From the NCBI GenBank assembly GCA_963682005.1, contig OY820914.1, positions 3,410,001-3,474,000 of the forward strand: a stretch of 64,000 bases of DNA, given 5' to 3'. The DNA comes from CAIYUC01 sp963682005. Lineage in GTDB: Bacteria > Bacteroidota > Bacteroidia > Bacteroidales > FEN-979. Shown one piece after another: positions 8,422 through 16,970 of this stretch; within the stretch, counting starts at the first letter, position 1, and the number at the start of each line of letters is the position of its first letter. Position numbers and translations under genes: made by a program. The notes beneath the pieces are model-generated. The model was not told where the DNA came from, did not search any database, and saw nothing but the letters and a program-made list of their open reading frames with translations.

Positions 8422-8441
8422 GACAGATTCGTGAGTCTGTC
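8422..8441 (+). promoter_or_regulatory. Inverted repeat upstream of the ECF sigma gene
   Basis: GACAGA-N8-TCTGTC with two further matched pairs inside (TC..GA) forms a near-perfect 20-bp palindrome 18 bp before the TTG start. Just upstream (8413-8418) is a GTAACA box, a sequence often seen at ECF-dependent promoters of this phylum. Either an autoregulated promoter or an operator is plausible. Confidence 0.4.
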
Positions 8442-8459
8442 GATCAAAGTTCAAGGAAA

Positions 8460-9035
8460 TTGGAGACGATATACAGGGATATCAACCTTGACATCATCAA
8501 TGAATGTAAAGCCGGAAGCAGTGCCGCGCAATACAAACTTTACAAATTATATTTTAAAGCCATGTACAATACCTGCCTGAGAATAGTGAACGATTCAGCC
8601 GAAGCAGAAGACATTATGCAGGATTCGTTCCTGGATGCCTTCCGTAAGATCGATTCCTACTCCGGGCATGGCAGTTTCGGTTCCTGGCTGAAAAGGATCG
8701 TCGTGAACAATTCCCTGGATTTCCTTCGCCGGTCGAAAAATATGATCTCCCTTGAAGAATCAAGGATTGATCTCCCGGATGAAGTTGACACCGTTGATGA
8801 GGAAGAGATCAACTTCCAGGTATCTGAGATCAAAGAGGCCATCATGAATCTTCCCGATGAATACAGGGTTGTAATGTCACTTTTTCTGCTGGAAGGATAC
8901 AGTCATGAGGAGATCAGCCAGACTCTCGGGATATCCAACAATAATTCAAGAACGAGGTTTTCACGGGCCAGGCAGAAAGTGCTGATGATGCTGAAAGAGA
9001 AGGAAGAGAAGAGGTCGGCAGTCGGAGGTCAGTGA
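8460..9035 (+). CDS. ECF-family RNA polymerase sigma factor (RpoE-like)
   Basis: 191 residues with sigma-70 region 2 (LYKLYFKAMYNTCLRIV, then DSAEAEDIMQDSFLDAFRKI) and region 4 (LPDEYRVVMSLFLLEGYSHEEISQTLGIS...NNSRTRFSRARQKV). The start is a TTG preceded by AAGGAAA, chosen because homologues begin with a YREIN-like segment at this point. It is the first gene of a four-gene group with a membrane anti-sigma-like protein and two surface beta-helix-type proteins, the usual Bacteroidota arrangement. The last eight residues (roughly KRSAVGGQ) and the TGA stop are encoded by an in-phase heptamer array, so the native C-terminus has been altered or extended. Confidence 0.9.
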   Translation: METIYRDINLDIINECKAGSSAAQYKLYKLYFKAMYNTCLRIVNDSAEAEDIMQDSFLDAFRKIDSYSGHGSFGSWLKRIVVNNSLDFLRRSKNMISLEESRIDLPDEVDTVDEEEINFQVSEIKEAIMNLPDEYRVVMSLFLLEGYSHEEISQTLGISNNNSRTRFSRARQKVLMMLKEKEEKRSAVGGQ

Positions 9036-9165
9036 ATAGTGAATAGTGAATAGTGAAAAGTGAAAAGTGAAAAGTGAAAAACCATTGAGCCTGGGGCCTG
9101 TTCCCGCTTTCGCGGGAATGACGACAGACAGATAGCATGAAGCCTGAAGCCTGAAGCCTGAAGCA
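9010..9165. repeat. Heptamer arrays and GC palindrome between the sigma factor and anti-sigma-like genes
   Basis: Ten consecutive in-phase heptamers run from 9010 to 9079: AGAGGTC, GGCAGTC, GGAGGTC, three AGTGAAT and four AGTGAAA. Unit identity changes but phase does not. The array crosses the sigma-factor stop at 9033-9035. After a short spacer comes the CCCGCTTTCGCGGG palindrome with the ATGACG tail (9101-9123), then four TGAAGCC-type heptamers (9138-9165) ending 8 bp before the next ATG. Confidence 0.9.
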
Positions 9166-9173
9166 ATAAAATT

Positions 9174-9713
9174 ATGAAAGATCTTGAAAAATATGTGAAT
9201 GAAAACCTGAAGTCCTTTGATGACGAGGAACCGGGGGAAGGTCATTTGGAGCGGTTCAGGATGAAACTTGAACAGAAAGATGAAGTGATCTCCGTGTTTA
9301 AGAGATCAGGAATAGCGATAAAGATAGCGGCTGTCATCCTTGTGTTTCTTACCGCCGGAGTGTTCCTCTTTGATGAGTCAATCCATGGGCTGAAACACCT
9401 CATTTACGGGCAAACAGCCGCTGCCACAATCCCGTCTGATGTGGACGAAGCTTTGCAGTATTATTCTGCACAGGCAAACCAGGGGATGGAGAAGATCAGC
9501 CGGCTTGCAGGTTCAGTGCAGGAAGGACACCGTCTTACCGAGATGGTTCAGCAAGATCTGAATTCTCTCAATGCAAATTCGGATGAACTCAGGAAGTCAT
9601 TTAAAGAAAATCCGAATGATGAACGGATAAAGGCTGCTCTTATCCGGAATGAACAGATGAAGAAAACTATTGTGGACAACGTGGTGATGAAGATGATGAA
9701 AGATGGAAAGTAG
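9174..9713 (+). CDS. Putative membrane anti-sigma factor
   Basis: 179 residues: a short cytoplasmic N-terminus (MKDLEKYVNENLKSFDDEEP), one transmembrane helix at about residues 47-66, and a periplasmic, mostly helical C-terminal part rich in Q, N and K. The opening resembles N-termini of Bacteroidota proteins encoded directly behind ECF sigma genes, but no conserved zinc-binding anti-sigma motif is visible. The role as anti-sigma factor is inferred from position and topology. The C-terminal region (about 85-175) looks like a helical bundle or coiled coil. It is flanked on both sides by heptamer arrays. Confidence 0.6.
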   Translation: MKDLEKYVNENLKSFDDEEPGEGHLERFRMKLEQKDEVISVFKRSGIAIKIAAVILVFLTAGVFLFDESIHGLKHLIYGQTAAATIPSDVDEALQYYSAQANQGMEKISRLAGSVQEGHRLTEMVQQDLNSLNANSDELRKSFKENPNDERIKAALIRNEQMKKTIVDNVVMKMMKDGK

Positions 9714-9720
9714 CCGAAGC

Positions 9721-9837
9721 AGAGGTCAGAGGTCAGAGGTCGGAAGTCTGAGGTCGGAGAATAGAGGATAGAGGATAGATGTTTTGATCCCGAAGCCCGC
9801 AGCCCATAGCTCATAGCCCGTAGCCCGTAGCCCGCAG
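9721..9837. repeat. Two in-phase heptamer arrays upstream of the DUF4097 gene
   Basis: 9721-9776 holds eight contiguous heptamers passing from AGAGGTC through GGAAGTC and TGAGGTC to AGAGGAT. 9789-9837 holds seven more (CCCGAAG, CCCGCAG, CCCATAG, CTCATAG, CCCGTAG twice, CCCGCAG). The region begins 8 bp after the previous stop and ends 28 bp before the next ATG. Confidence 0.9.
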
Positions 9838-9864
9838 TAAAAAGAAAATACTAAAACTAAACCA

Positions 9865-10917
9865 ATGAAGACAAAAATTTTAACCACCGCAGCTTTTGTT
9901 TTCCTTTTTCTTGGAGGGATGACGAAAGCGATAGCCCACGACGAATACACACGGGTTATTAAAAAAGATTTTCCGGTGAATCCGGATGCAAACCTTATCA
10001 TCTCGAATAAATTCGGACAGGTGCATCTTAATAACTGGGAAAAAAATATCATAGCTTTTGAAGTTAAAATCACTGTTGAAGCCTCTGATGAGCGTGCAGC
10101 AGCAAAAATCCTGGATAAAATTTCTGTCAACATTTCAGGTAGCCAGTCCCAGGTAGAAGCACGTACGGAATTCGATGGCGGGGATCTGCATGGGAAGAAC
10201 AAAGTTCATATTGATTATATGGTCAACATCCCTGCAACCGTCAACCTTGACCTGACCAACAAATTCGGGGATATTTACATCAATCAGCTTGAAGGCAAGG
10301 CAAAGATCGATCTTTCATATGGAGACATGGAGGTCAACAAGTTCAATAATTCCGATAACCTGATCGAGATCAAATTCGGGACAGCCGAGGTGAAGTCGAT
10401 CAAAGGTGCGGTCCTGACACTGAAATACTCCAAAATGAATCTGGACTATGCCGGAAGCCTTCGCCTGGACTCAAAATATTCGGATATGAACGCCAGCCAG
10501 GTCATCTCGCTCACCGGGAATTTTGAAGGTGGTTCGCTTACCTTGGAGAATTCGACCGCGCTTGATACGAAAACGAAATTTTCCAATCTTCAGGTCACTA
10601 GGCTTGATAAGAACCTCAACCTTGACATCCAGTATGGAAACTTTGAAGTGGAGCAACTACCCCCGGATTTCAACAGCCTGACGATCAACAATAAGTATGG
10701 TACCGTTTCAGTAGGGATCGCAAAAAATGCCAGCTACCTGCTCGATGCCGACCTCAAATTCTGTGAGCTTTCCTATCCTGAAGAATCGGCAAGTTTCACA
10801 CAAAAGATAATTACAAACACTACCAAATCCTATAAAGGAACAGTCGGAAAGCTTTCCAATCCCACTTCCAAGGTATACATCCGCAGCGAATTCGGGCATG
10901 TATCCCTGGAAGACTAA
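9865..10917 (+). CDS. DUF4097-like beta-strand surface protein
   Basis: 350-residue exported protein with a signal peptide (MKTKILTTAAFVFLFLGG, cleavage near AIA-HDEY). The mature part is a run of short beta-strand repeats in which phrases like NKFGQVHL, NKFGDIYI, KYSDMNAS, QYGNFEV and NKYGTVSV recur. This is the pattern of DUF4097/bacterial adhesin-like beta-solenoid domains. It ends with SEFGHVSLED. Proteins of this kind are common targets of, and neighbours to, ECF sigma factors in Bacteroidota and probably reside in the periplasm or on the cell surface. No enzymatic motif is seen. Specific function is unknown. Confidence 0.75.
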   Translation: MKTKILTTAAFVFLFLGGMTKAIAHDEYTRVIKKDFPVNPDANLIISNKFGQVHLNNWEKNIIAFEVKITVEASDERAAAKILDKISVNISGSQSQVEARTEFDGGDLHGKNKVHIDYMVNIPATVNLDLTNKFGDIYINQLEGKAKIDLSYGDMEVNKFNNSDNLIEIKFGTAEVKSIKGAVLTLKYSKMNLDYAGSLRLDSKYSDMNASQVISLTGNFEGGSLTLENSTALDTKTKFSNLQVTRLDKNLNLDIQYGNFEVEQLPPDFNSLTINNKYGTVSVGIAKNASYLLDADLKFCELSYPEESASFTQKIITNTTKSYKGTVGKLSNPTSKVYIRSEFGHVSLED

Positions 10918-10961
10918 CCCAGAACTATCATCTGCATCCAACCCACTCAACAACTAAGGAA

Positions 10962-11001
10962 AAATCAACAAATCAACAAATCAATAAATCTACAAATCAA
11001 A
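10962..11001. repeat. AAATCAAC octamer array upstream of the GIN-domain gene
   Basis: Five in-phase octamers: AAATCAAC twice, AAATCAAT, AAATCTAC and AAATCAAA. The array ends 12 bp before the ATG at 11014, so it lies in the translation-initiation region of that gene. Confidence 0.85.
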
Positions 11002-11013
11002 AATTCAATCAGT

Positions 11014-11745
11014 ATGAAAACAAAAAACAAGATCAACCCATTGGTATTAGCAATCTTGCTGATCATTATTCAGCTTCCGATAGCCAGTTGCACCCTCACC
11101 GCATTAAAGGGAAACGGGAATATAATCAAACAGGAACGGACAGTTGATTCCTTTAATTCCATTGAAGTATCGGGCGCTTTTTCCATTATCCTGAGCCAGG
11201 GAACTCCCCAGTCTGTTCGTGTTGAAGCTGATGAAAACCTGATGGCAGCCATTAAGACAGAAGTAAAAGGTACTACATTGAAAATATACACTAACAAATC
11301 TATTCAGAATTGTCATTCAATGAAAGTCTATATAGTGGCGAAGGAAATGAAAGAAATTGAAACCAGCGGTGCAGTGGACCTGGAGACATCCGGAAAACTG
11401 ACAGGTTCCGATCTGAAACTCGATTTCAGCGGAGCGAGTGATTCGAAACTTGAAATCGGTGTTGCAAAACTGATAGTAGATTGCAGTGGTGGAAGCAAGA
11501 TCAAACTGACTGGCAGTGCCACCGATGTCAATATGGATATCTCCGGTGCGGCAGATATCTATGCCTTTGACATGAGTTCCGAAAAATACGACCTTGACGT
11601 GAGTGGGGCCGGCAATGTTCAGATCAATGTGACTAAAGAACTAAAAGCAGATGTCTCGGGTGCAGCATCAGTGCGCTACAAGGGGAATCCCGCAAATCTT
11701 ATCGAGGATGTATCCGGAGCAGGATCAGTTAAAAAAGCAGATTGA
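11014..11745 (+). CDS. GIN-domain (DUF2807) lipoprotein
   Basis: 243 residues with a lipoprotein signal peptide ending at the lipobox IASC (cysteine near residue 26), so it is probably anchored in the outer or inner membrane. The mature protein is a DUF2807 putative auto-transporter adhesin head (GIN) domain. It has a VDSFNSIEVSGAFSIILSQG opening and repeated VSGA/DFSGA/DISGA/DVSGAG turns of a right-handed beta-solenoid. This family regularly closes ECF-sigma/DUF4097 operons in Bacteroidota. Its start lies directly behind an octamer array. The ligand or adhesion partner is unknown. Confidence 0.82.
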   Translation: MKTKNKINPLVLAILLIIIQLPIASCTLTALKGNGNIIKQERTVDSFNSIEVSGAFSIILSQGTPQSVRVEADENLMAAIKTEVKGTTLKIYTNKSIQNCHSMKVYIVAKEMKEIETSGAVDLETSGKLTGSDLKLDFSGASDSKLEIGVAKLIVDCSGGSKIKLTGSATDVNMDISGAADIYAFDMSSEKYDLDVSGAGNVQINVTKELKADVSGAASVRYKGNPANLIEDVSGAGSVKKAD

Positions 11746-11776
11746 ATCCATAGTTGGTGTAGAAAGCACGGAAAGA

Positions 11777-13825
11777 TCAGCCGATCATTTTAAGAAAATC
11801 TGATTCCGAAATCACAGGAATACCAAGTGAATTAGCCTTCTTCAATTTCTCAGGTCCCATATTTTCACCGGCAAGCAGGTAACTTGTTTTTGAAGATATG
11901 GAACCTGTGTTTTTCCCTCCGTTCATTTCAATCTCCCGCTTGATGCCATCCCTCGAAAATTGAAGAAATGTTCCGCTGACAACGAATACGAGACCTTTCA
12001 GTTTCTCGCTTTTCAACCCGGTGTTATCTTCCTTTATTTCGAATTGCAATCCTTTTGACCGCAGCCTGTGCACGATCTCCAGGTTTTCAGGCTTCCTGAA
12101 ATAATCGTGGAGGCTTTGAGCTATTTTTTCGCCGATCTCTTCTGCTTCAACCAATTCCTCAATGCCTGCCTGCATGAGATTATCGACAGATTGGAAATGG
12201 ACAGCAAGTTTTTTTGCAACGGTTTCACCGACATACCGGATACCAAGGGCATACAGAACCCTTTCGAATCCCACATTCCTTGAGGTTTCAAGCCCTTTCA
12301 GGATATTCTCGACCGTTTTTTCCCGAAAACTGATCTTCTTTTCCTTTTTCCCTTCTGACGCGGCATATACCCTGTCAAGCCCGAGAAGCTGGTCGTAGGT
12401 GAGGTCATAAAGATCGGCAATGTTCCTGATCAGTCCTTTTTCAAAAAGAAGATCGATCTTCTCGAAACCGAGACTGTCAATATTCATTGCTTTCCGGCTG
12501 ATGAAATGTGCTATTTTCTCCTTGATTTGCGGTGCACATCCGGGTTCATTTGGACAATACCACGCAGCTTCTCCCTCTGTCCTGACGAGCCGGGTCCCGC
12601 ATTCAGGGCAATTCGTGATGAAAGGTACAGGTGGATTCAACGGATTCCGGTTTTCCATGTCCACACCGATGATCTTTGGTATTATTTCGCCTCCTTTTTC
12701 AACGAAAACACTATCGCCGATACGAAGGTCAAGCGCAGCGAGGACATCTGCATTGTGAAGCGTAGCCCGTTTTACAGTCGTTCCTGCCAGAAGAACCGGG
12801 GCCAGGTTGGCGACCGGTGTAACCGCCCCTGTCCGGCCAACCTGGAAGTCGACCGAAAGGAGTTTTGTTGAGACCTGTTCTGCCTTGAATTTATAGGCGA
12901 TGGCCCATCTCGGGGATTTTGATGTATATCCAAGCATTTCCTGCTGTCTGAGCGAATTCACCTTGATAACGATCCCGTCAATGTTGAAAGGCAATTCATA
13001 CCTGGCTGCATTCCAGTTATCGATGAATTCGAAAATTTCTCCGATATTTCTGCACCGGGCTATGTAATTGGACGTCTTGAATCCCCAGGATCTTGCAGTT
13101 GCCAGGCTTTCATAATGGGTTGCAAAGGGTAGGTTGTCACCGAGCACATAATACAGGATGCAATCCAGCTTTCTCCTGGCAACCTCCTTTGAATCCTGCA
13201 TTTTCAGGCTGCCTGATGCGGCATTTCGTGGATTGGCGAACATTTCCTCGCCTTCTTCCAATCTTGCAGCATTAAGCTGTTCAAAGCTGCTGTGGGGAAG
13301 AATGATCTCGCCCCTGATCTCGAACTCCTCCGGGTAACCTGAACCATGCAACCTGAGCGGAATGCTGCGGATCGTTTTCGCATTGGCGGTCACATCATCT
13401 CCCTGCACTCCATCCCCCCGGGTAACGGCCTGGACCAATGAACCGTTTTTGTAGGTCAACCCGATGGCAACTCCGTCATACTTAAGTTCACAAACATATT
13501 CAATCTCATCTCCGATGAGTTTATGCACACGTTCCTCAAAATCGGTCACCTCTTCCACGGAATAGGTATTCCCCAATGAAAGCATAGGGTATTTATGTCT
13601 TACCTGCCTGAACTCTTTTGTAATATCACCGCCAACCTGCTTTGTAGGAGAATCCGGTTCAGCAAACTCAGGGTGCTCCTTTTCAAGTTTCTGAAGTTCT
13701 TCAAGGATCATATCAAAGTCAAAATCACTGATGACAGGCCTTGAGAGGATATAATAATTATAATTATGAATCCGGATCTGGTCAGAAAGCTCACGGATCC
13801 TTTGTTTTGCTTCTTCTCTGTTCAT
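11777..13825 (-). CDS. ligA: NAD-dependent DNA ligase LigA
   Basis: 682 residues, typical for LigA. It seals nicks in DNA using NAD+ and is essential in replication and repair. Visible domains: Ia with the NYNYYILSRP...SDFDFD motif, the adenylation domain with catalytic K115 in ELKYDG, and the OB fold. A zinc finger follows (CPECGTRLVRTEGEAAWYC, then GCAP), then helix-hairpin-helix repeats and a C-terminal BRCT domain (GLVFVVSGTF onward). The Ia domain is complete, so it is not a short viral-type ligase. It is convergent with the GIN gene and 33 bp downstream of the GT-C glycosyltransferase stop side on the same strand. Confidence 0.97.
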   Translation of the reverse strand: MNREEAKQRIRELSDQIRIHNYNYYILSRPVISDFDFDMILEELQKLEKEHPEFAEPDSPTKQVGGDITKEFRQVRHKYPMLSLGNTYSVEEVTDFEERVHKLIGDEIEYVCELKYDGVAIGLTYKNGSLVQAVTRGDGVQGDDVTANAKTIRSIPLRLHGSGYPEEFEIRGEIILPHSSFEQLNAARLEEGEEMFANPRNAASGSLKMQDSKEVARRKLDCILYYVLGDNLPFATHYESLATARSWGFKTSNYIARCRNIGEIFEFIDNWNAARYELPFNIDGIVIKVNSLRQQEMLGYTSKSPRWAIAYKFKAEQVSTKLLSVDFQVGRTGAVTPVANLAPVLLAGTTVKRATLHNADVLAALDLRIGDSVFVEKGGEIIPKIIGVDMENRNPLNPPVPFITNCPECGTRLVRTEGEAAWYCPNEPGCAPQIKEKIAHFISRKAMNIDSLGFEKIDLLFEKGLIRNIADLYDLTYDQLLGLDRVYAASEGKKEKKISFREKTVENILKGLETSRNVGFERVLYALGIRYVGETVAKKLAVHFQSVDNLMQAGIEELVEAEEIGEKIAQSLHDYFRKPENLEIVHRLRSKGLQFEIKEDNTGLKSEKLKGLVFVVSGTFLQFSRDGIKREIEMNGGKNTGSISSKTSYLLAGENMGPEKLKKANSLGIPVISESDFLKMIG

Positions 13826-13858
13826 CTCTCGAAAATCCCTTTAGCGACGTAAAGTTAG

Positions 13859-15394
13859 CTACAATTTCTTTGGGATAAAGGCCGTATTCCTGTAAATGTA
13901 AACGCGCTTATTCTTATTGATGGGGTTGAGACGGTGCATCACTTTGTCAACAAGCCCTGTTTCAATCGTCGTTTCATATACCAGGTATGGAAAATACTGC
14001 CTGGCTTTAATTATCCGTTCAGAGAGGTTATCATCACCAGTGAATAATATGAACCGGGGCTGGCGATCCGATTTCATTTTACTGACATTCACAAGAAGAG
14101 AATCTGTGGTTTCCTGGTCTTTAAGCTCTTCATAAATATGAGGCCACTGGTTCAGGTAAAAAAGTGGAAATAGCTCCGGCTTATTATTCTGGTCGGCCAC
14201 CATGATCTCGGAGATATCCGGATAACGCGACAGGTAAGCCATCGACTCGACACGTGCACGTTTTGAATACATCCCGGTAACAAAGGGGAGTAATGCAAGG
14301 TTGATGATCCAGAAAAATATCCAGCACCCCCTGAGAAGTTTCCTGTGTTTCGCCCAGAAAACTGAACGGTCAGAAAATTCAAGCCAGCCGATGCTGCCCA
14401 GCATGATGATGAACGGAATGACCGGAAGGATGAATCGTTCCTGCTTGTTCGCAATATATGAATGAAGAATGAAAAACAAAGCCACAGGCAGGAAAATGAG
14501 AAAGTGCTTTTTCCACGATCTCAGGTACCCGAAAAAAAGAAATAAGCTTACAGGGGGAATCAGTAACCCGAGGATAACAAGGAAGTAATTATACCAGGGA
14601 AGAACAATATATGCATCCTTTCCCGAGAGGTTATAGCCGATGTATGTAGAAACTTCCACAAAGGGTTGTCCCCAGATGAAATAATCGACCCCGCCCTGGA
14701 AAAGGAGAGGCGGAAGAAGAAATCCCGGGATCATTGTCACGGCTTCCTTCCATTTCCTGCTGATCAGCAAGGCAATTCCGACACCGATTGCGAATGATGC
14801 TGTTTGCGGGCGCAGAATAAATGCGAATCCAAAGAACAATCCGGCTAACATGTAGACCAGGATGGGTCTCCTGGGATGTTCCTCCCTCACGATAAACCAG
14901 ATGCTGAGGACAAGGAATGGGATGGAGACCATCTCCGCAAGATTTCTCACGCTCATCCAGGGCATGAACCAATAAATGGCGATAAGCAGTCCGGCTATTG
15001 CTGCTGCTTTTTTCGATCCGATCTTTTCGGTGATCCGGTAACCATACCAAACCGTAAGCAATGAAAATGAAGCATGCAGCAACCTGACAATGATCATTTT
15101 TAATTGTGGATCCGAGAGATGTATCAGCTTAAAGAAGGCAAAGAGCAGAAAGTGAATGCCCGGATAAAAGAAGTTATGTCCTGTAGGACCATGATTATCG
15201 GGGCTTCCCGGAAGCCAGGAATTGTAATCATACCCGTCGACCCATGATTGTGACGCTTCTATCACCAGGAAATGATCATCGATCATTCCCCATCCCCGTG
15301 CGAAAATAATGGAAACAAGCCTGAATATTATAGCCAGGCTCATGATCAGAGTCAGCGGATGTTCATTCCAGAAAGCCCTGATTTTTTGAATCAT
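13859..15394 (-). CDS. GT-C type membrane glycosyltransferase (GT22/GT39-like)
   Basis: 511 residues from the ATG at 15394 (MIQKIRAFWNEHP). It has about ten to twelve transmembrane segments and a first luminal loop carrying the acidic pair in RGWGMIDDHFLVIEASQSW. That is the DD/ED signature of polyprenol-phosphate-sugar dependent GT-C enzymes such as ALG9/PIG-B mannosyltransferases and ArnT-like proteins. It probably transfers a sugar to a lipid or protein on the periplasmic side. The C-terminal ~150 residues are soluble. It follows the UspA gene with only 18 bp between them, so they probably form an operon. Substrate unknown. Confidence 0.8.
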   Translation of the reverse strand: MIQKIRAFWNEHPLTLIMSLAIIFRLVSIIFARGWGMIDDHFLVIEASQSWVDGYDYNSWLPGSPDNHGPTGHNFFYPGIHFLLFAFFKLIHLSDPQLKMIIVRLLHASFSLLTVWYGYRITEKIGSKKAAAIAGLLIAIYWFMPWMSVRNLAEMVSIPFLVLSIWFIVREEHPRRPILVYMLAGLFFGFAFILRPQTASFAIGVGIALLISRKWKEAVTMIPGFLLPPLLFQGGVDYFIWGQPFVEVSTYIGYNLSGKDAYIVLPWYNYFLVILGLLIPPVSLFLFFGYLRSWKKHFLIFLPVALFFILHSYIANKQERFILPVIPFIIMLGSIGWLEFSDRSVFWAKHRKLLRGCWIFFWIINLALLPFVTGMYSKRARVESMAYLSRYPDISEIMVADQNNKPELFPLFYLNQWPHIYEELKDQETTDSLLVNVSKMKSDRQPRFILFTGDDNLSERIIKARQYFPYLVYETTIETGLVDKVMHRLNPINKNKRVYIYRNTAFIPKKL

Positions 15395-15412
15395 CCCCAA
15401 GGTATGCTTTTT

Positions 15413-16294
15413 TTATATTCTCATCCATTCATAATAATAATTACCCAGTTCGATGGGGTTAATGCACATTACAGGTACCTGCGCATCGTTGAACATGAGC
15501 CGTTCATCCCAGGATGAGAAACTGAAACCGGGCACATCCTCATTGGGCATTGTCATGATCATGATCAGATCACTTTTGTTGACGACAGCATAGGATATAA
15601 GCTGATCTGCAAAATCGGTAGATTTATCCGCCGTTGTAATTTCATAAGGGACCTTGTTCTCTTCAAAGATCCTGGTGATCTGCGATGTGATGATCTGCAG
15701 CCTGCTGTTCATAACGGGATCCGATTCAAGACTCTGGAAAAGATGGATCTTTGAATTGAAGAGTTTTGACATCAGCAATGCCCACTGCACTTTCTGACGT
15801 GGCTCAAGAACATTATTTACAGGGAAAACGATATTGTGGTATCCTTCCCCGAAGGACCGTTTCTGGACGACAACGACAGGGCAGGGTGAATCCAGAACAA
15901 CTTTCAGCGCATAGCTCCCGAAAAGGTGCTGGAGCCCTTTCTTACCATGAGTACCCATGAGCATGAGATTCGCCTTGACATCCGTTGCGACTTTATTGAT
16001 GACTTCAAAAATACTTCCTTCTTCAATCCGTGTATCAATGGTGATCGTCCCGACGTCTTTGTATTTTTCCTTGTACTCATTTAATTTATTTTCAAAATAC
16101 TCTATGCCCAGGTTTTCTTTCTTCATGAATGCCGTCGATTCTTTGTTGATAACATGCAGGATGCAGATGTTATAGTTAAGGTACTGTGCGAGTTCAATTC
16201 CATGGTTTACTGCATTATTACACACTTCTGAAAAATCGGTAGGTACAAGCACTACATTGTTGTACCGTGATTCTTGATTCTCATTTTTTTTCAT
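15413..16294 (-). CDS. Universal stress protein, tandem UspA domains
   Basis: 293 residues with two Usp domains. The first (about 10-145) opens NVVLVPTDFSEVCNNAVNHG and ends with MGTHGKKGLQHLFGSYA...CPVVVVQ. This gives the GxxG...GS nucleotide-binding pattern. The second (about 150-285) has the fold-like strands NIVFPVN and LIMIMTMP but lacks a clear GxxG-GS motif, so probably only the first half binds ATP. The closing VPVMCINPIELGNYYY is typical of Bacteroidota two-domain Usp proteins. It is a cytoplasmic stress or energy-status protein, located upstream of the glycosyltransferase in the same transcription direction. Confidence 0.88.
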   Translation of the reverse strand: MKKNENQESRYNNVVLVPTDFSEVCNNAVNHGIELAQYLNYNICILHVINKESTAFMKKENLGIEYFENKLNEYKEKYKDVGTITIDTRIEEGSIFEVINKVATDVKANLMLMGTHGKKGLQHLFGSYALKVVLDSPCPVVVVQKRSFGEGYHNIVFPVNNVLEPRQKVQWALLMSKLFNSKIHLFQSLESDPVMNSRLQIITSQITRIFEENKVPYEITTADKSTDFADQLISYAVVNKSDLIMIMTMPNEDVPGFSFSSWDERLMFNDAQVPVMCINPIELGNYYYEWMRI

Positions 16295-16321
16295 AGGAAC
16301 ACGTTTAATGACTTGGATTAG

Positions 16322-16906
16322 TTACTCTTTTATTAACTCTTTTAACTCAGAAATATTTTTGAATTTTTGCTTCTGACGGAGCCTGATCTCGGATTTCGTA
16401 AAATAATGATGATGTTCAAGAAAACTGATCTGGCCCTGGATCCATTCTTTAAAGGTACATTGGAATAAGCCATTGTCCTGCCATTCGAGGCGGAGCCTGA
16501 AAGAACTGATAAAAAAATCGTCGCGGCCGAGCGGATCGAGATCCGCATCGCAAAGGATCTTTTCCGGTAGCGTCCTTGCCTTCTGCGGCATTTTTGTGAC
16601 GTTGATCAGGCCGGCGATCTGTTCGACCGCATATTCATTGAAAGAGAATCCAGGCAAAACATCCCGCATAAAATCGATGGAAGCTTCCTCATGGTGGTCA
16701 TAGGTGACAAGCATTCCTGCATCATGAAACAATGCGGCTGCCTGGATGAAAATGGCCGTTTCAGTATCCAGGTTTTCCATGCTGATCAGCCTCAGCGCTG
16801 CCTGTTCCACATCCAGGGTGTGCTCAAAGCTGTGATAGTACAACGTGGGCTTCAGTTCATTCTTTAGCCTGTCGAGGATATAGTTCCTGGCACCCGAGAA
16901 ATCCAT
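16322..16906 (-). CDS. HD-domain phosphohydrolase
   Basis: 194 residues with an HD metal-dependent phosphohydrolase fold. Motifs in order are YYHSFEHTLDV (first histidine, residue 25 or 29), the HD pair H61-D62 in ALFHDAGM, DHHEEAS at 70-75 and ADLDPLG near 136, the distal aspartate. Such proteins hydrolyse nucleotides or cyclic/signalling nucleotides, and the substrate cannot be told here. It is a single-domain protein without GAF or response-regulator partners. It lies 27 bp downstream of the end of the UspA start region on the same strand, in a run with rpe and rpoD upstream. Confidence 0.85.
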   Translation of the reverse strand: MDFSGARNYILDRLKNELKPTLYYHSFEHTLDVEQAALRLISMENLDTETAIFIQAAALFHDAGMLVTYDHHEEASIDFMRDVLPGFSFNEYAVEQIAGLINVTKMPQKARTLPEKILCDADLDPLGRDDFFISSFRLRLEWQDNGLFQCTFKEWIQGQISFLEHHHYFTKSEIRLRQKQKFKNISELKELIKE

Positions 16907-16940
16907 CGTAATAATGGTAAATTTTGGTAAATGTAGGAAA

Positions 16941-16968
16941 AAAATGAAAAATGAAAAGTGAAAAGTTT
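16941..16968. repeat. AAAATGA/AAAGTGA heptamer array at the rpe stop
   Basis: Four in-phase heptamers (AAAATGA twice, AAAGTGA, AAAGTTT) fill most of the gap between the HD gene start and the rpe stop at 16971. The unit resembles the AGTGAAA repeats at 9052. Confidence 0.7.
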
Positions 16969-16970
16969 TT

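Noticed and set aside
8914..9245. Minus-strand ORFs with repeated FTIHYSLFT-like peptides
   Set aside because: Translation of the AGTGAAT/AGTGAAA heptamers, overlapping the sigma and anti-sigma genes.
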